DNA of 15,555 bases from positions 1 through 15,555 of the forward strand of contig JAHEJE010000027.1 of NCBI GenBank assembly GCA_024639035.1, in the 5' to 3' direction. Origin of the DNA: Alphaproteobacteria bacterium. Its GTDB lineage: Bacteria; Pseudomonadota; Alphaproteobacteria; Rhizobiales; Aestuariivirgaceae. The notes beneath the pieces were generated by a model. That model ran no database searches and had not been told where the DNA came from. It saw only the letters and a program-made list of their open reading frames with translations. A program made the position numbers and the translations under genes. Positions within the stretch are counted from its first letter, which is position 1. Each line of letters opens with the position of its first letter. Shown here in pieces: positions 6,330-13,561 of the stretch.

Positions 6330-7631
6330 TCAGGCGTGCACTCTTTTGTGCAAATTTTGCGGCGTCACCGTGCGATCAGAAAACAGATGGCTTGTCTTGT
6401 CGGGCTTTTTAAGCCGTGGCCCGGGCCTTGTCCGGTCGATGTCCCTCATCTCGAAATTCACTTTGATGATGCGCCGAAAGCGGCCGCCGGTGATCGCCTC
6501 GTCGACATCGATCAGGGCGTTGCCGACCCCCCTGTAACTGATGGTTCGCGGATCAAGCATTCGCCACGCATCAGCCAGGTAGGTGCCGAGATAATCCCGG
6601 GCCAGCAACAGGGCGTCCTTGAAGCCCTGTGGATCGCGGGCATAATACTGATCGAACTGTCCCTGCAGAATGTCGAGATAGCGCGGATCGCCCTCCAGCT
6701 TGTCCGACAGATCCTCCATCTCGGGCGGAATCAGCCCCGCATCGAGCAGGTTTTCGTGGAACACGTCGATCAGCACATCGAACATCGCCCCGGTCAGCGG
6801 CTGTGACAACTTGTGCTCGCTGTCCCATCCGGCGGCAAAATCGGACAGGCGGCTGTCATTGGCCGCCACGCGGATCTGCTTGTTATCTGAAGTCTCGGCG
6901 AACCGGTTGAGCCGGTTGAATGTGTACAGATTACCGCTGGTGTTATCGAGCAGCCCGTTGATCACGGAATCGAAATGCATCGATGCAATCAACGCTGAAA
7001 GATCGGCCGCCGATTCGTGGAATCCGTAGTATTCCGCGTTATCGATATCGTCGGCCGGCATGCCAACCTCGGAATAGATGATGCCGTGCCCGACCTCATG
7101 AGCGATGACATCGAAGTTGAGCCAGAACGGTCGATAGGCCCCATCGACATGCATGCCGCCGGTTTCGAGGAATCCCCATCCCATGAAGGCATTGTCGACG
7201 TCAGGCATGATCGACAGTTCAAGTCTGTCGAAATCGTCCCTGAAGTGCCATTTGATCGGGCGGCCGAAGTACCGCTCCCACACATCCAGCGTAAACCGGG
7301 TCGCGCCAAACAAATGGGCAGCATCGAACTCCGGTGTGCCAGGTTCGAGGTGATCGAAATGGCCGCCAGGTCCCGGTTCGGGCGGTTGGTGAATTTCCCC
7401 GTTCCACGGTGGCAGGAACAGGTAGGGGTCGCCCATCCCATTCTTGTGCATGCCATAGTGCCGGGGCTTGCCGATGGTGTTGACCGCATACATCCGCTCA
7501 TCTTGCGGCCCCGGTCCCAGGCTCCCCGCCGGTGACGAGACGTAGACCGTTTCAGGCTCGCCATCCTCGTCGACTTCCGGCGCCTGCGGAAACAACCTGA
7601 ACCGGGTTCCCGACACATCATTTTCAAGCAT
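6330..7631 (-). CDS. HExxH zinc metalloprotease, M4/M36-like (gluzincin)
   Basis: A 433-residue predicted zinc endopeptidase. The zinc site is HEVGH (His178, Glu179, His182), with the third ligand probably Glu206 in FHESAAD, matching the HExxH...E-x-x-x-D layout of M4/M36 thermolysin- and fungalysin-like enzymes. A later H-x-x-S-x-P-x-x-GAMFD stretch (His273) resembles the C-terminal lobe of this group. M4/M36 enzymes are usually secreted with a signal peptide and long propeptide; neither is visible here, so it is probably cytoplasmic or exported by another route. It starts 36 nt after the TfuA-like gene and is followed after 29 nt by the repeat protein. A role in maturing or removing the leader of that neighbour is a reasonable inference. 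It could instead be an independent protease. The ribosome site is weak (GCGGA). Confidence 0.82.
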   Translation of the reverse strand: MLENDVSGTRFRLFPQAPEVDEDGEPETVYVSSPAGSLGPGPQDERMYAVNTIGKPRHYGMHKNGMGDPYLFLPPWNGEIHQPPEPGPGGHFDHLEPGTPEFDAAHLFGATRFTLDVWERYFGRPIKWHFRDDFDRLELSIMPDVDNAFMGWGFLETGGMHVDGAYRPFWLNFDVIAHEVGHGIIYSEVGMPADDIDNAEYYGFHESAADLSALIASMHFDSVINGLLDNTSGNLYTFNRLNRFAETSDNKQIRVAANDSRLSDFAAGWDSEHKLSQPLTGAMFDVLIDVFHENLLDAGLIPPEMEDLSDKLEGDPRYLDILQGQFDQYYARDPQGFKDALLLARDYLGTYLADAWRMLDPRTISYRGVGNALIDVDEAITGGRFRRIIKVNFEMRDIDRTRPGPRLKKPDKTSHLFSDRTVTPQNLHKRVHA

Positions 7632-7667
7632 GTTCGATCCGCGCTGCGATCATTGCGATACCTAACC

Positions 7668-8972
7668 TTAAGGCAACTTGTCTGTCTTGTCACGCGCCTG
7701 CATATAGAGGAACTCCCTGGCCAGACACTCGTGGAAGTCCTCTAAGCAGCCAAATCCGTGTTCGCGGGCATGTTCTGCTGCGCGCGCCGGCGCATCACGC
7801 CCCAACCGCTCGCGAAAATACCATTGCACCAGTTGCACCCCCAGCACGCCACAGCGCGCCAGTGCCGGTTCACTGCCAATGGCGGCAGCCTTGTCTGCTG
7901 CCCGTTGTTTCAGCGCTTCGAAATGCCCATCCAGTTTTGCGGCCGAAACAAGATCGGCGCCCAGTGTCCGATCGACTTCATCAAGCACCACCTGGCACAG
8001 CGCCTGTTCAGCCACCAGTTGGTCAAGCGCTTCGGACGACAATTCGTTCCGGGCCATCCAGTCGGCAAAGTCGGCCTGCCGCATCAATCCAAACCGCTCA
8101 CGAAGCGCCGTTTTCAGCGCCTGCCGCTCGACGGGTGCAATTTCGGCGCCCGATGCACCGGCCCCGCCCAGCACCAGTGCGCCCATTCGCGCACGATCAC
8201 GCAGCTCGCCAAAGAGCTCCGGCAACAATCGCAGTTCATCGAGAACTTCGGCATCGTGGCTTGCCGCTTTGCTCTCCAGCAAACGCTGCCACACCAACGT
8301 CCATTGAAATGGTTCACCCGGTTCCGGCGGCACAAGTCCGGACTCAAGCTGGCGCTGCATCTCCGACAGCATCGCCTCGGCATCAATGCGCTTCTGGTCG
8401 ACATATCCGCCTTCGAGCCACGCCCGGAACGGCACGTGGTCGCCGCCCACCCGGCTGAACACCAGCTCCCAGGTTCTGTCCCTGTAGAACGTTGTCTTGC
8501 CGACCCGAACAAGCTCATCGGCAAACGCCCGCCCGACGATGCCGTCTTGCAGCGCCCGGGCCGCCGTGGCACGCAGATTGACCATCGGCACCCCCAACAC
8601 CGGATAGCCAAGTTCCCGCGGCCCATGCTGCACCGCTACCTCGTCATCGTCTTCCAGAACGCCGGCCTTGAAGTCTTCGAAAATCCGTCCGACCCCGGTC
8701 ATCCCCATGCTGTGCAATTCGGCCGCCCGCAGCGCCCCCATGCTGGCGCTGCCGAACACTCTCACACCTCGCGACAACGCCCACAGGATCTCCTTGTGCC
8801 AGGTCGCCGGTACCCCCTGGAAATAACCGTCGATGATTCCGATCGCCCTGGGTTCCATATCCATCGCCCGGCAGATATCGCCCTGCGCAACTGGCGGCAA
8901 ACACACCGCATCGATGCGTCCGGCAACTTCGTCGGGCGAAATCGTCGGCCCCGAGAAGATGACAACACTCAT
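7668..8972 (-). CDS. TfuA-like protein, long form
   Basis: A 434-residue member of the TfuA family, the partner of YcaO enzymes. TfuA is required for trifolitoxin production in rhizobia, and TfuA with YcaO is needed for thioamidation of methyl-coenzyme M reductase in methanogens, where it is thought to supply sulfur. The core TfuA block is at about residues 44-118: IGIIDGYFQG, HKEILWAL, then GSASMGALRAAEL and a GxGRIFEDFKAG...HGP segment. About 250 further residues follow, largely helical by composition, with a basic C-terminus. This is longer than a minimal TfuA domain and may hold a partner- or substrate-binding region. Its ATG overlaps the YcaO stop (ATGA at 8972-8969), so the two are probably translationally coupled. 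Cytoplasmic. Confidence 0.88.
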   Translation of the reverse strand: MSVVIFSGPTISPDEVAGRIDAVCLPPVAQGDICRAMDMEPRAIGIIDGYFQGVPATWHKEILWALSRGVRVFGSASMGALRAAELHSMGMTGVGRIFEDFKAGVLEDDDEVAVQHGPRELGYPVLGVPMVNLRATAARALQDGIVGRAFADELVRVGKTTFYRDRTWELVFSRVGGDHVPFRAWLEGGYVDQKRIDAEAMLSEMQRQLESGLVPPEPGEPFQWTLVWQRLLESKAASHDAEVLDELRLLPELFGELRDRARMGALVLGGAGASGAEIAPVERQALKTALRERFGLMRQADFADWMARNELSSEALDQLVAEQALCQVVLDEVDRTLGADLVSAAKLDGHFEALKQRAADKAAAIGSEPALARCGVLGVQLVQWYFRERLGRDAPARAAEHAREHGFGCLEDFHECLAREFLYMQARDKTDKLP

Positions 8973-10189
8973 CCGGCACCTCGCATGACCTCGCGGGCGC
9001 GCCGGCCCGGCACATACCCGTGGTCGTCGTGCGGTGCCTCAAGTCCGGGAATGACAATCCGCACCACGGCAATGCCGATATCGGGCCTGGTCAAGTCCAC
9101 CGATATGACCTGCGCGATACCCACACGGCCGAGTCGGCCCAGGATTGCCTGCAAATCCTCATCCAGGCGAAGGCTCGGCATCTCTGCGATATCCGAATAA
9201 TCGATCTGCCGGCCCGCCGTCGCGGTCAGCCGCCGCGCCAGGCCTTGTTTTTCGGCACGGCCACGTTCGGTGAATTCATCCGCCAGCATGTCGTCACGGG
9301 CGCCGCTGATGTAGGTCAATCGGGTCTGGGCCGCCTCGGTCAGAGTGCGCGACAGCGCCACCGCCTTGCACGGATGGCAACCGGCACCCTCGCCGACATG
9401 TTCATGCTCATTGCCGCTCAGCAGACAGTAGAATGCCGGCACCCCGACATCGCTTGTCGTCTCCCACACCGCAAGATCGAGATCAGCCATTGCAATGCGC
9501 TCAATCAGGTCGCTGCATTCCGCATCGTCGACACTCGACAAGTCAAGCCGCCGACAGGCCCGTTCGGTCTCTGCGGACAGATACCACAGACCGGTGGCAT
9601 CGCGCTCGATGATCTCGCAGATGGCATGGATATTCGCTTCCAGCAGATTGTTGCCTGATGCCAGACCGTTGCTGGAACAGGCAAAGCAGCCATGTCCTTC
9701 CGGCCGCGGATGGGTGTAGTCGGTGTGGACCATCTCATAGGGAACCCAACGCGCCGGCCCGCCCATCAAGTCGCCGCCCTGTACCCACATCAGTCGCTTT
9801 TGCCCATTGTAGACAGACCCGGACACCTGCGGCAGCCGCGCGACATCTATCAGCCGATGCACCGCCGTCAGATCGTCTGCGCGCCCATAGAGCATCGGCA
9901 CATCGATCCGTTCGGCATGCCAGGTTTCGATGGCCTCCATGATGCCGGAGGCTTTTGCCGCCATGACATCCACACCTTTGCCCTGCGACACCGCTACCGA
10001 ACGCGAGTTCGGCCGCATCACCATGATCACCGGAATGCCGATCCGATCCAGACCGGTGACATTGGCCACTCGGGTAATGCCGCATCGCGCAAAGTGCGGC
10101 TCGGCTCGGGCAATGGTCTGTTCCGGCGCTACACTACGGTGTGCGCCCTTCATGTAGCCTTTTGTGTGCATCGCCTGATTGGCTGTCAT
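8969..10189 (-). CDS. YcaO-family ATP-dependent peptide-modifying enzyme
   Basis: A 406-residue YcaO protein. YcaO enzymes use ATP to activate a backbone amide for attack by a nucleophile; those paired with TfuA generally make thioamides. ATP/Mg motifs visible include SQGKG at about 68-72, EANIHAICEIIERD (Glu184, Glu192, Glu195) and TEAAQTRLTYISGARDD (Gln288, Arg290). The C-terminus ends with GYVPGRRAR, as in TfuA-associated members. No E1/ThiF-like or ocin partner is encoded nearby, which argues against ordinary azoline synthesis and for TfuA-dependent chemistry. First gene of the operon. ATG 10189 is chosen because it leaves about 13 residues before the conserved KGxHR start of the domain. 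TTG 10240, ATG 10171 and ATG 10153 are alternatives; only the last has a ribosome-like AAAGG. Peptide substrate is unknown; the last gene of the operon is a candidate. Confidence 0.92.
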   Translation of the reverse strand: MTANQAMHTKGYMKGAHRSVAPEQTIARAEPHFARCGITRVANVTGLDRIGIPVIMVMRPNSRSVAVSQGKGVDVMAAKASGIMEAIETWHAERIDVPMLYGRADDLTAVHRLIDVARLPQVSGSVYNGQKRLMWVQGGDLMGGPARWVPYEMVHTDYTHPRPEGHGCFACSSNGLASGNNLLEANIHAICEIIERDATGLWYLSAETERACRRLDLSSVDDAECSDLIERIAMADLDLAVWETTSDVGVPAFYCLLSGNEHEHVGEGAGCHPCKAVALSRTLTEAAQTRLTYISGARDDMLADEFTERGRAEKQGLARRLTATAGRQIDYSDIAEMPSLRLDEDLQAILGRLGRVGIAQVISVDLTRPDIGIAVVRIVIPGLEAPHDDHGYVPGRRAREVMRGAG

Positions 10190-10329
10190 TGTGATACCAT
10201 CGCGGAACAACGGTGTGCCTGCACATGGCGGACGAGGCAATAAATCAATCGACTTACCCTAGGTTATTCATGCAAGGCTAGCAAAGGGCTGTGGCGATAG
10301 GCCCAAGAAAAACAATGAGGAATCTGCAA
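10190..10329. promoter_or_regulatory. Divergent promoter region between YcaO operon and Crp-family gene
   Basis: About 140 bp that must carry the start signals of both units. An A/T-rich near-palindrome at 10242-10255 (AAATCAATCGACTT; 10 of 14 positions symmetric) is a candidate operator, with FNR-like ATCAA/TTGAT character on one side. TTGCAT, read toward the YcaO operon at about 10270, could be a -35. No promoter is certain. Confidence 0.3.
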
Positions 10330-11022
10330 ATGAGCGCGCCACATACTCTCATTGGGGTCAGCATATTCGAAGCCCTGAGCCCTGACGTTCTTGCTAATAT
10401 CGAACAAAAGTGCCGCTGGCGAAGCTGCGAGAAGAACACTCAGATCATTCGCCACCAGGATGGCTCCAAGGATGTCGTCTTCATCACCTCCGGGCGCGCC
10501 CGGGTGAACATCTACTCGGCAAACGGCCGCGTCGTGACCTTCCGCGATATCTCCGCAGGAGACTTTGTCGGCGAACTCTCCGCCATCGACGGCAAAGCCC
10601 GTTCGGCCAGCATCGAATCACTGGAACCTTGCAGTGTCGCCTATCTGTCGCAAGCCTCTTTCTGGGATTTGTTGGAGACGCACAATGAAGTGGCCCGGGC
10701 TCTTCTGATACACCTCAGTCAGCAGGTTCGTTTTCTCACAGAGCGAATTTACGAATTCGGCACCTTGGCTGTCAGCAATAGAATTCAGGCCGAGTTGCTG
10801 CGCCTGTCCCGCGAAGATCCGGCGGCCAGTGATACCGCCGTGATCTCCCCGGCGCCAACCCATGTTGTGATAGCCAACCGAGTGGCCACCCACCGGGAGG
10901 CCGTAACGCGCGAACTGCGCCATCTCATCGACATCGGTGTGATGGAGAAATCAGGCCGTGACCTGCGCATTCTCAGCGTATCCAGGCTGACCCAAATGGT
11001 TGAGGATTTGGCCAAGTTCTAG
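10330..11022 (+). CDS. Crp/Fnr-family transcriptional regulator
   Basis: A 230-residue regulator with an N-terminal cyclic-nucleotide-binding fold (about 10-125), a long dimer helix, and a winged helix-turn-helix. The pocket signature GEL...GKARSAS (Glu82, Arg91, Ser92) matches the residues Crp uses for cAMP, and no N-terminal iron-sulfur cysteines like those of Fnr are seen. The recognition region is ANRVATHREAVTRELRHL (about 182-199). The ATG at 10330 is chosen for GAGGAA 8 nt upstream over the earlier in-frame GTG (10291) and ATG (10315). It is divergent from the YcaO operon and a likely local regulator of it. That it senses cAMP is inference from the pocket. Confidence 0.9.
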   Translation: MSAPHTLIGVSIFEALSPDVLANIEQKCRWRSCEKNTQIIRHQDGSKDVVFITSGRARVNIYSANGRVVTFRDISAGDFVGELSAIDGKARSASIESLEPCSVAYLSQASFWDLLETHNEVARALLIHLSQQVRFLTERIYEFGTLAVSNRIQAELLRLSREDPAASDTAVISPAPTHVVIANRVATHREAVTRELRHLIDIGVMEKSGRDLRILSVSRLTQMVEDLAKF

Positions 11023-11104
11023 GGTCGAGACCAACCGCAACTCCGAACATGGCGCCGAAAGCGTCTGCAGTAAGTCACCCCCTGCAACAACGCCGTCCTT
11101 GTTC

Positions 11105-11125
11105 AAAAAACGCTCTAATTGCGTT
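11105..11125 (-). terminator. Intrinsic terminator overlapping the DUF1178 stop codon
   Basis: Reading the minus strand, AACGC (11125-11121), a 7-nt loop containing the TAG stop, GCGTT (11113-11109), then a run of T (to 11105). The stem is only 5 bp but is followed by a proper T tract and lies exactly where the four-gene operon should end. Confidence 0.5.
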
Positions 11126-11561
11126 CCTCGGGCAGCTTGGGCAATGGCGACACCTGAATGCCCTCTTCGATCAAGTCCTTGGCTTCCACTTCGGTGGCCT
11201 CGCCGTAGATGCCGCGTTCCTCGGTCTCACCGTAGTGCATCCTGCGCGCTTCTTCGGGAAATTTCTCGCCGACATAATCAGCCGTTTCTTCGACATGCCT
11301 GCGCACCTTGCGCATCGCCTCCAGCAATGCCCGCTGCTTCGGTCCCTGTGGACCGGCATACACCGGTTGCTGCCCGGCCGTTTCCGAGCTTTCTGACTTG
11401 GCCGGCAGCTGCGGCGCCATTAGCTGCTTGTCGACCTTGTCGGTTCCGCAAACAGGGCACTCGACACAGCCGGCGCCTTTCAGATCGTCGAATGCCGCAC
11501 TGTCGCGATACCAGCCATCAAACGCATGGCCCCGATCACATATCAGGTCGTAGCGAATCAT
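11115..11561 (-). CDS. DUF1178 family protein
   Basis: A 148-residue protein of a conserved family of unknown function found widely in alpha- and beta-proteobacteria. The characteristic start MIRYDLICDRGHAFDGWY is present, with Cys8 and a CVECPVC cluster (Cys32, Cys35, Cys38) that resembles a small zinc ribbon. The remainder has the typical VRRHVEETADYVGEKFPEEA region and a charged helical tail. It is the last gene of the ComF-GrxC-amidase-DUF1178 unit, 16 nt after the amidase stop, and is followed by a terminator-like hairpin. Length and layout are normal for the family. Confidence 0.93.
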   Translation of the reverse strand: MIRYDLICDRGHAFDGWYRDSAAFDDLKGAGCVECPVCGTDKVDKQLMAPQLPAKSESSETAGQQPVYAGPQGPKQRALLEAMRKVRRHVEETADYVGEKFPEEARRMHYGETEERGIYGEATEVEAKDLIEEGIQVSPLPKLPEERN

Positions 11562-11577
11562 CAGTTACTCATCACAT

Positions 11578-12414
11578 TCACTGAACCGGAATGGCAAAAG
11601 ACCGGTCGTGCTCCAGGGCCGTTATGCGCCGGCGCGCCGCCATAACTGCTGCCGGATCGATATCGGCGAGAATGATTCCAGGAGCCTCCTTGGCCTCGGC
11701 CAGAACCTCGCCCCATGGCGCAACGATCATACTATGGCCATGGGTCCTGCGGCCACTCTCGTGTTCGCCGCTTTGGGCCGGGGCAATTACAAAGGCTCCC
11801 GTCTCGATCGCCCGTGCCCGCAAGAGCACAGCCCAATGGGCGGCGCCGGTCGGCCGGGTAAAGGCTGACGGCACAGTTATAAGCCCGGCACCCGCCTGCG
11901 CCAAGACCCGGTAGAGTGCGGCAAACCGTAAATCGTAGCACACCGTCATGCCAATGCGTCCCAGTGAGGTCGCAGCGATCACTGCCCGGTTTCCCGGCAC
12001 ATAACTCGCCGATTCGCGATACTGTTCGCCACTCGCAAGCGCGACATCGAACATATGCATCTTGTCGTAGACGGCACGAATTGCCCCAGTGGGGTCGAAA
12101 AGGATGGATCGGTTGACAAGCCCGCCAGCGCCGTCACGCAGCGCGAATGAGCCGGCCATCAGATAAATGCCGCTGGCCATCGCCTTTCGCGCAAATGCCT
12201 CGACTGCCGGGTCTTTATCTTGCTCGCCAACCTTCTCTTTCAATCGAGCCTTCCGAGAGTCTATGGCGTTCGTCATCTCAGGAGTCACCACCAGCCGGGC
12301 TCCGGCTCTGACAGCATCATCGACAAGCTTGAGTGCATCGGCAATATTGGCCGCCGGATCCAACCCGGAGCACATCTGCACGCAGGCCACCTTGAATTTT
12401 TCACTCACCGGCAT
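11578..12414 (-). CDS. Carbon-nitrogen hydrolase, Nit1-like (deaminated glutathione amidase type)
   Basis: A 278-residue nitrilase-superfamily amidase. The catalytic triad is visible: Glu46 (VTPEM), Lys118 (YDKMHMFDV) and Cys159 (VCYDLRF). The YDKMHMFDV...YRESA stretch and CYDLRFAALYR match the Nit1 branch, whose characterised members hydrolyse deaminated glutathione, a damage product of transaminases, to 2-oxoglutarate and Cys-Gly. Its position directly after glutaredoxin (stop and start share one base, TGATG) fits a glutathione-related repair role. Exact substrate is inferred from family. Cytoplasmic. Confidence 0.9.
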   Translation of the reverse strand: MPVSEKFKVACVQMCSGLDPAANIADALKLVDDAVRAGARLVVTPEMTNAIDSRKARLKEKVGEQDKDPAVEAFARKAMASGIYLMAGSFALRDGAGGLVNRSILFDPTGAIRAVYDKMHMFDVALASGEQYRESASYVPGNRAVIAATSLGRIGMTVCYDLRFAALYRVLAQAGAGLITVPSAFTRPTGAAHWAVLLRARAIETGAFVIAPAQSGEHESGRRTHGHSMIVAPWGEVLAEAKEAPGIILADIDPAAVMAARRRITALEHDRSFAIPVQ

Positions 12415-12674
12415 CAGCTCGCCAGCAATGCATCCAGCTCGTCTGCTCGCTCAAGCGCATAAAGATCGTCGCAACCACCAACATGCTTGTTGCCGACGAA
12501 GATCTGCGGGACACTGCGCCGTCCATTCGTCTTTTCCGCCATTGCCGCCCGACCTGAGGCGTTGAACGTAACATCGATCTCGTTAAATTCAGCGCCCTTT
12601 TGACTGAGCAGTTTCTTTGCAGCCGTGCAATAGGGGCACAGCAAGGCCGTATATATCGTGATCTTGTTTGCCAT
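12414..12674 (-). CDS. grxC: Glutaredoxin 3 (GrxC)
   Basis: An 86-residue glutaredoxin with the dithiol active site CPYC near the N-terminus (after ITIYTALL), the cis-Pro loop (RSVPQIFV) and the GSH-binding GGCDDLYAL motif. It reduces protein or glutathione-mixed disulfides using glutathione. The ATG at 12674 gives the usual short N-terminus; a TTG at 12692 would add six residues and is less likely. It lies between comF and the Nit1-like amidase, overlapping the amidase start by one base. Length is normal. Confidence 0.93.
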   Translation of the reverse strand: MANKITIYTALLCPYCTAAKKLLSQKGAEFNEIDVTFNASGRAAMAEKTNGRRSVPQIFVGNKHVGGCDDLYALERADELDALLAS

Positions 12675-12725
12675 TGTCTGCTCGTTGTCCAAATGCCCGG
12701 CATCGCTCGAGAAACGGAAAGCCGT

Positions 12726-13505
12726 TCAGATATGGGCGTGAGCCGGATTTAGCACAAGAGCAAAACTCAACACATCGACACGAGCCGCACCGGCCTTTTT
12801 CAGCGCCCGAGCGCAGGCACTGGCCGTGGCACCCGTGGTGATCACGTCATCGACCAGGACGATGTTGCGATCGGCGACCTCGATGCGCAGGTCTTCATCG
12901 ACCACGAATGCACCATTGACATTGCGCTTGCGCGCCACGTGATCGAGCCCGACCTGAGCCTTCGTCGGCCGATGCCGCACCAGTAGGTCGTGGCGGTAGG
13001 CGCCAGCCGTAGACTGGGCAATCCGCTGCGCCAGCAAAGCCGACTGATTGAAGCGCCGCGACCAGAGGCGCCAACGGTACAGCGGCACCGGGATCACCCA
13101 ATGGCAGTCGCCGAGCAAGGCCTCGCCGGCGTGTGCCATCATCCGAGCCATCATCAACGCCACCTCATGCCGGTCGCCATATTTCAACGCGTGCACGAGC
13201 CGGCGTGAATGGTCGTCGAACACGACCGCCGCCCGGGCCCGGTCCCAGACCGGCGGATCGTGCAAGGCCGCGGGCGCGACGGTGCCGGGCCCTGTATCAT
13301 AGGCCAGCGGAACACCTGAGCGCTCACAGCACGGCGCGGCAATGAACTGCAATCGGTTCCAGCAACCTGCGCACATGGCATGTGAGTCCATCACCCTTTC
13401 GCGGCATACGAAGCACTGCGCCGGCAGCACCTCGTCGCGGAGCGTACCGAGCACTGCTGCAAGTCCGGCAGGAAAGGTCTGTCTGTGTGCAATCATGTCG
13501 GTCAT
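12726..13505 (-). CDS. ComF family protein (phosphoribosyltransferase-like)
   Basis: A 259-residue ComF/GntX-type protein. The N-terminal half has three cysteine pairs (Cys31/34, 45/48, 59/60) forming the family's zinc-finger-like region. The C-terminal half has the type I phosphoribosyltransferase PRPP-binding motif VLVDDVITTGAT (216-227) and the RxxNQxxxLA helix. ComF is linked to DNA uptake in naturally competent bacteria, but the gene is common in non-competent ones and its biochemical role is unclear. Start options are ATG 13562, 13505 and 13496; the first would fully overlap the divergent methyltransferase start, so 13505 is preferred. First gene of the four-gene minus operon. Confidence 0.88.
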   Translation of the reverse strand: MTDMIAHRQTFPAGLAAVLGTLRDEVLPAQCFVCRERVMDSHAMCAGCWNRLQFIAAPCCERSGVPLAYDTGPGTVAPAALHDPPVWDRARAAVVFDDHSRRLVHALKYGDRHEVALMMARMMAHAGEALLGDCHWVIPVPLYRWRLWSRRFNQSALLAQRIAQSTAGAYRHDLLVRHRPTKAQVGLDHVARKRNVNGAFVVDEDLRIEVADRNIVLVDDVITTGATASACARALKKAGAARVDVLSFALVLNPAHAHI

Positions 13506-13561
13506 CTTGCCGTGCACGCGGGACGGTTGCAATGGCACCGGCATCGCGGCACATATGGCCA

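Noticed and set aside
7758..9200. 480-codon open frame on the plus strand
   Set aside because: Antisense to the TfuA-like and YcaO genes; no domain features and composition of a shadow frame.
10264..10455. 63-codon minus-strand frame just upstream of YcaO, considered as a RiPP precursor
   Set aside because: It lies antisense to the N-terminal part of the Crp-family gene, has no core-like Cys/Ser/Gly cluster and no ribosome site, so it is better explained as a shadow.
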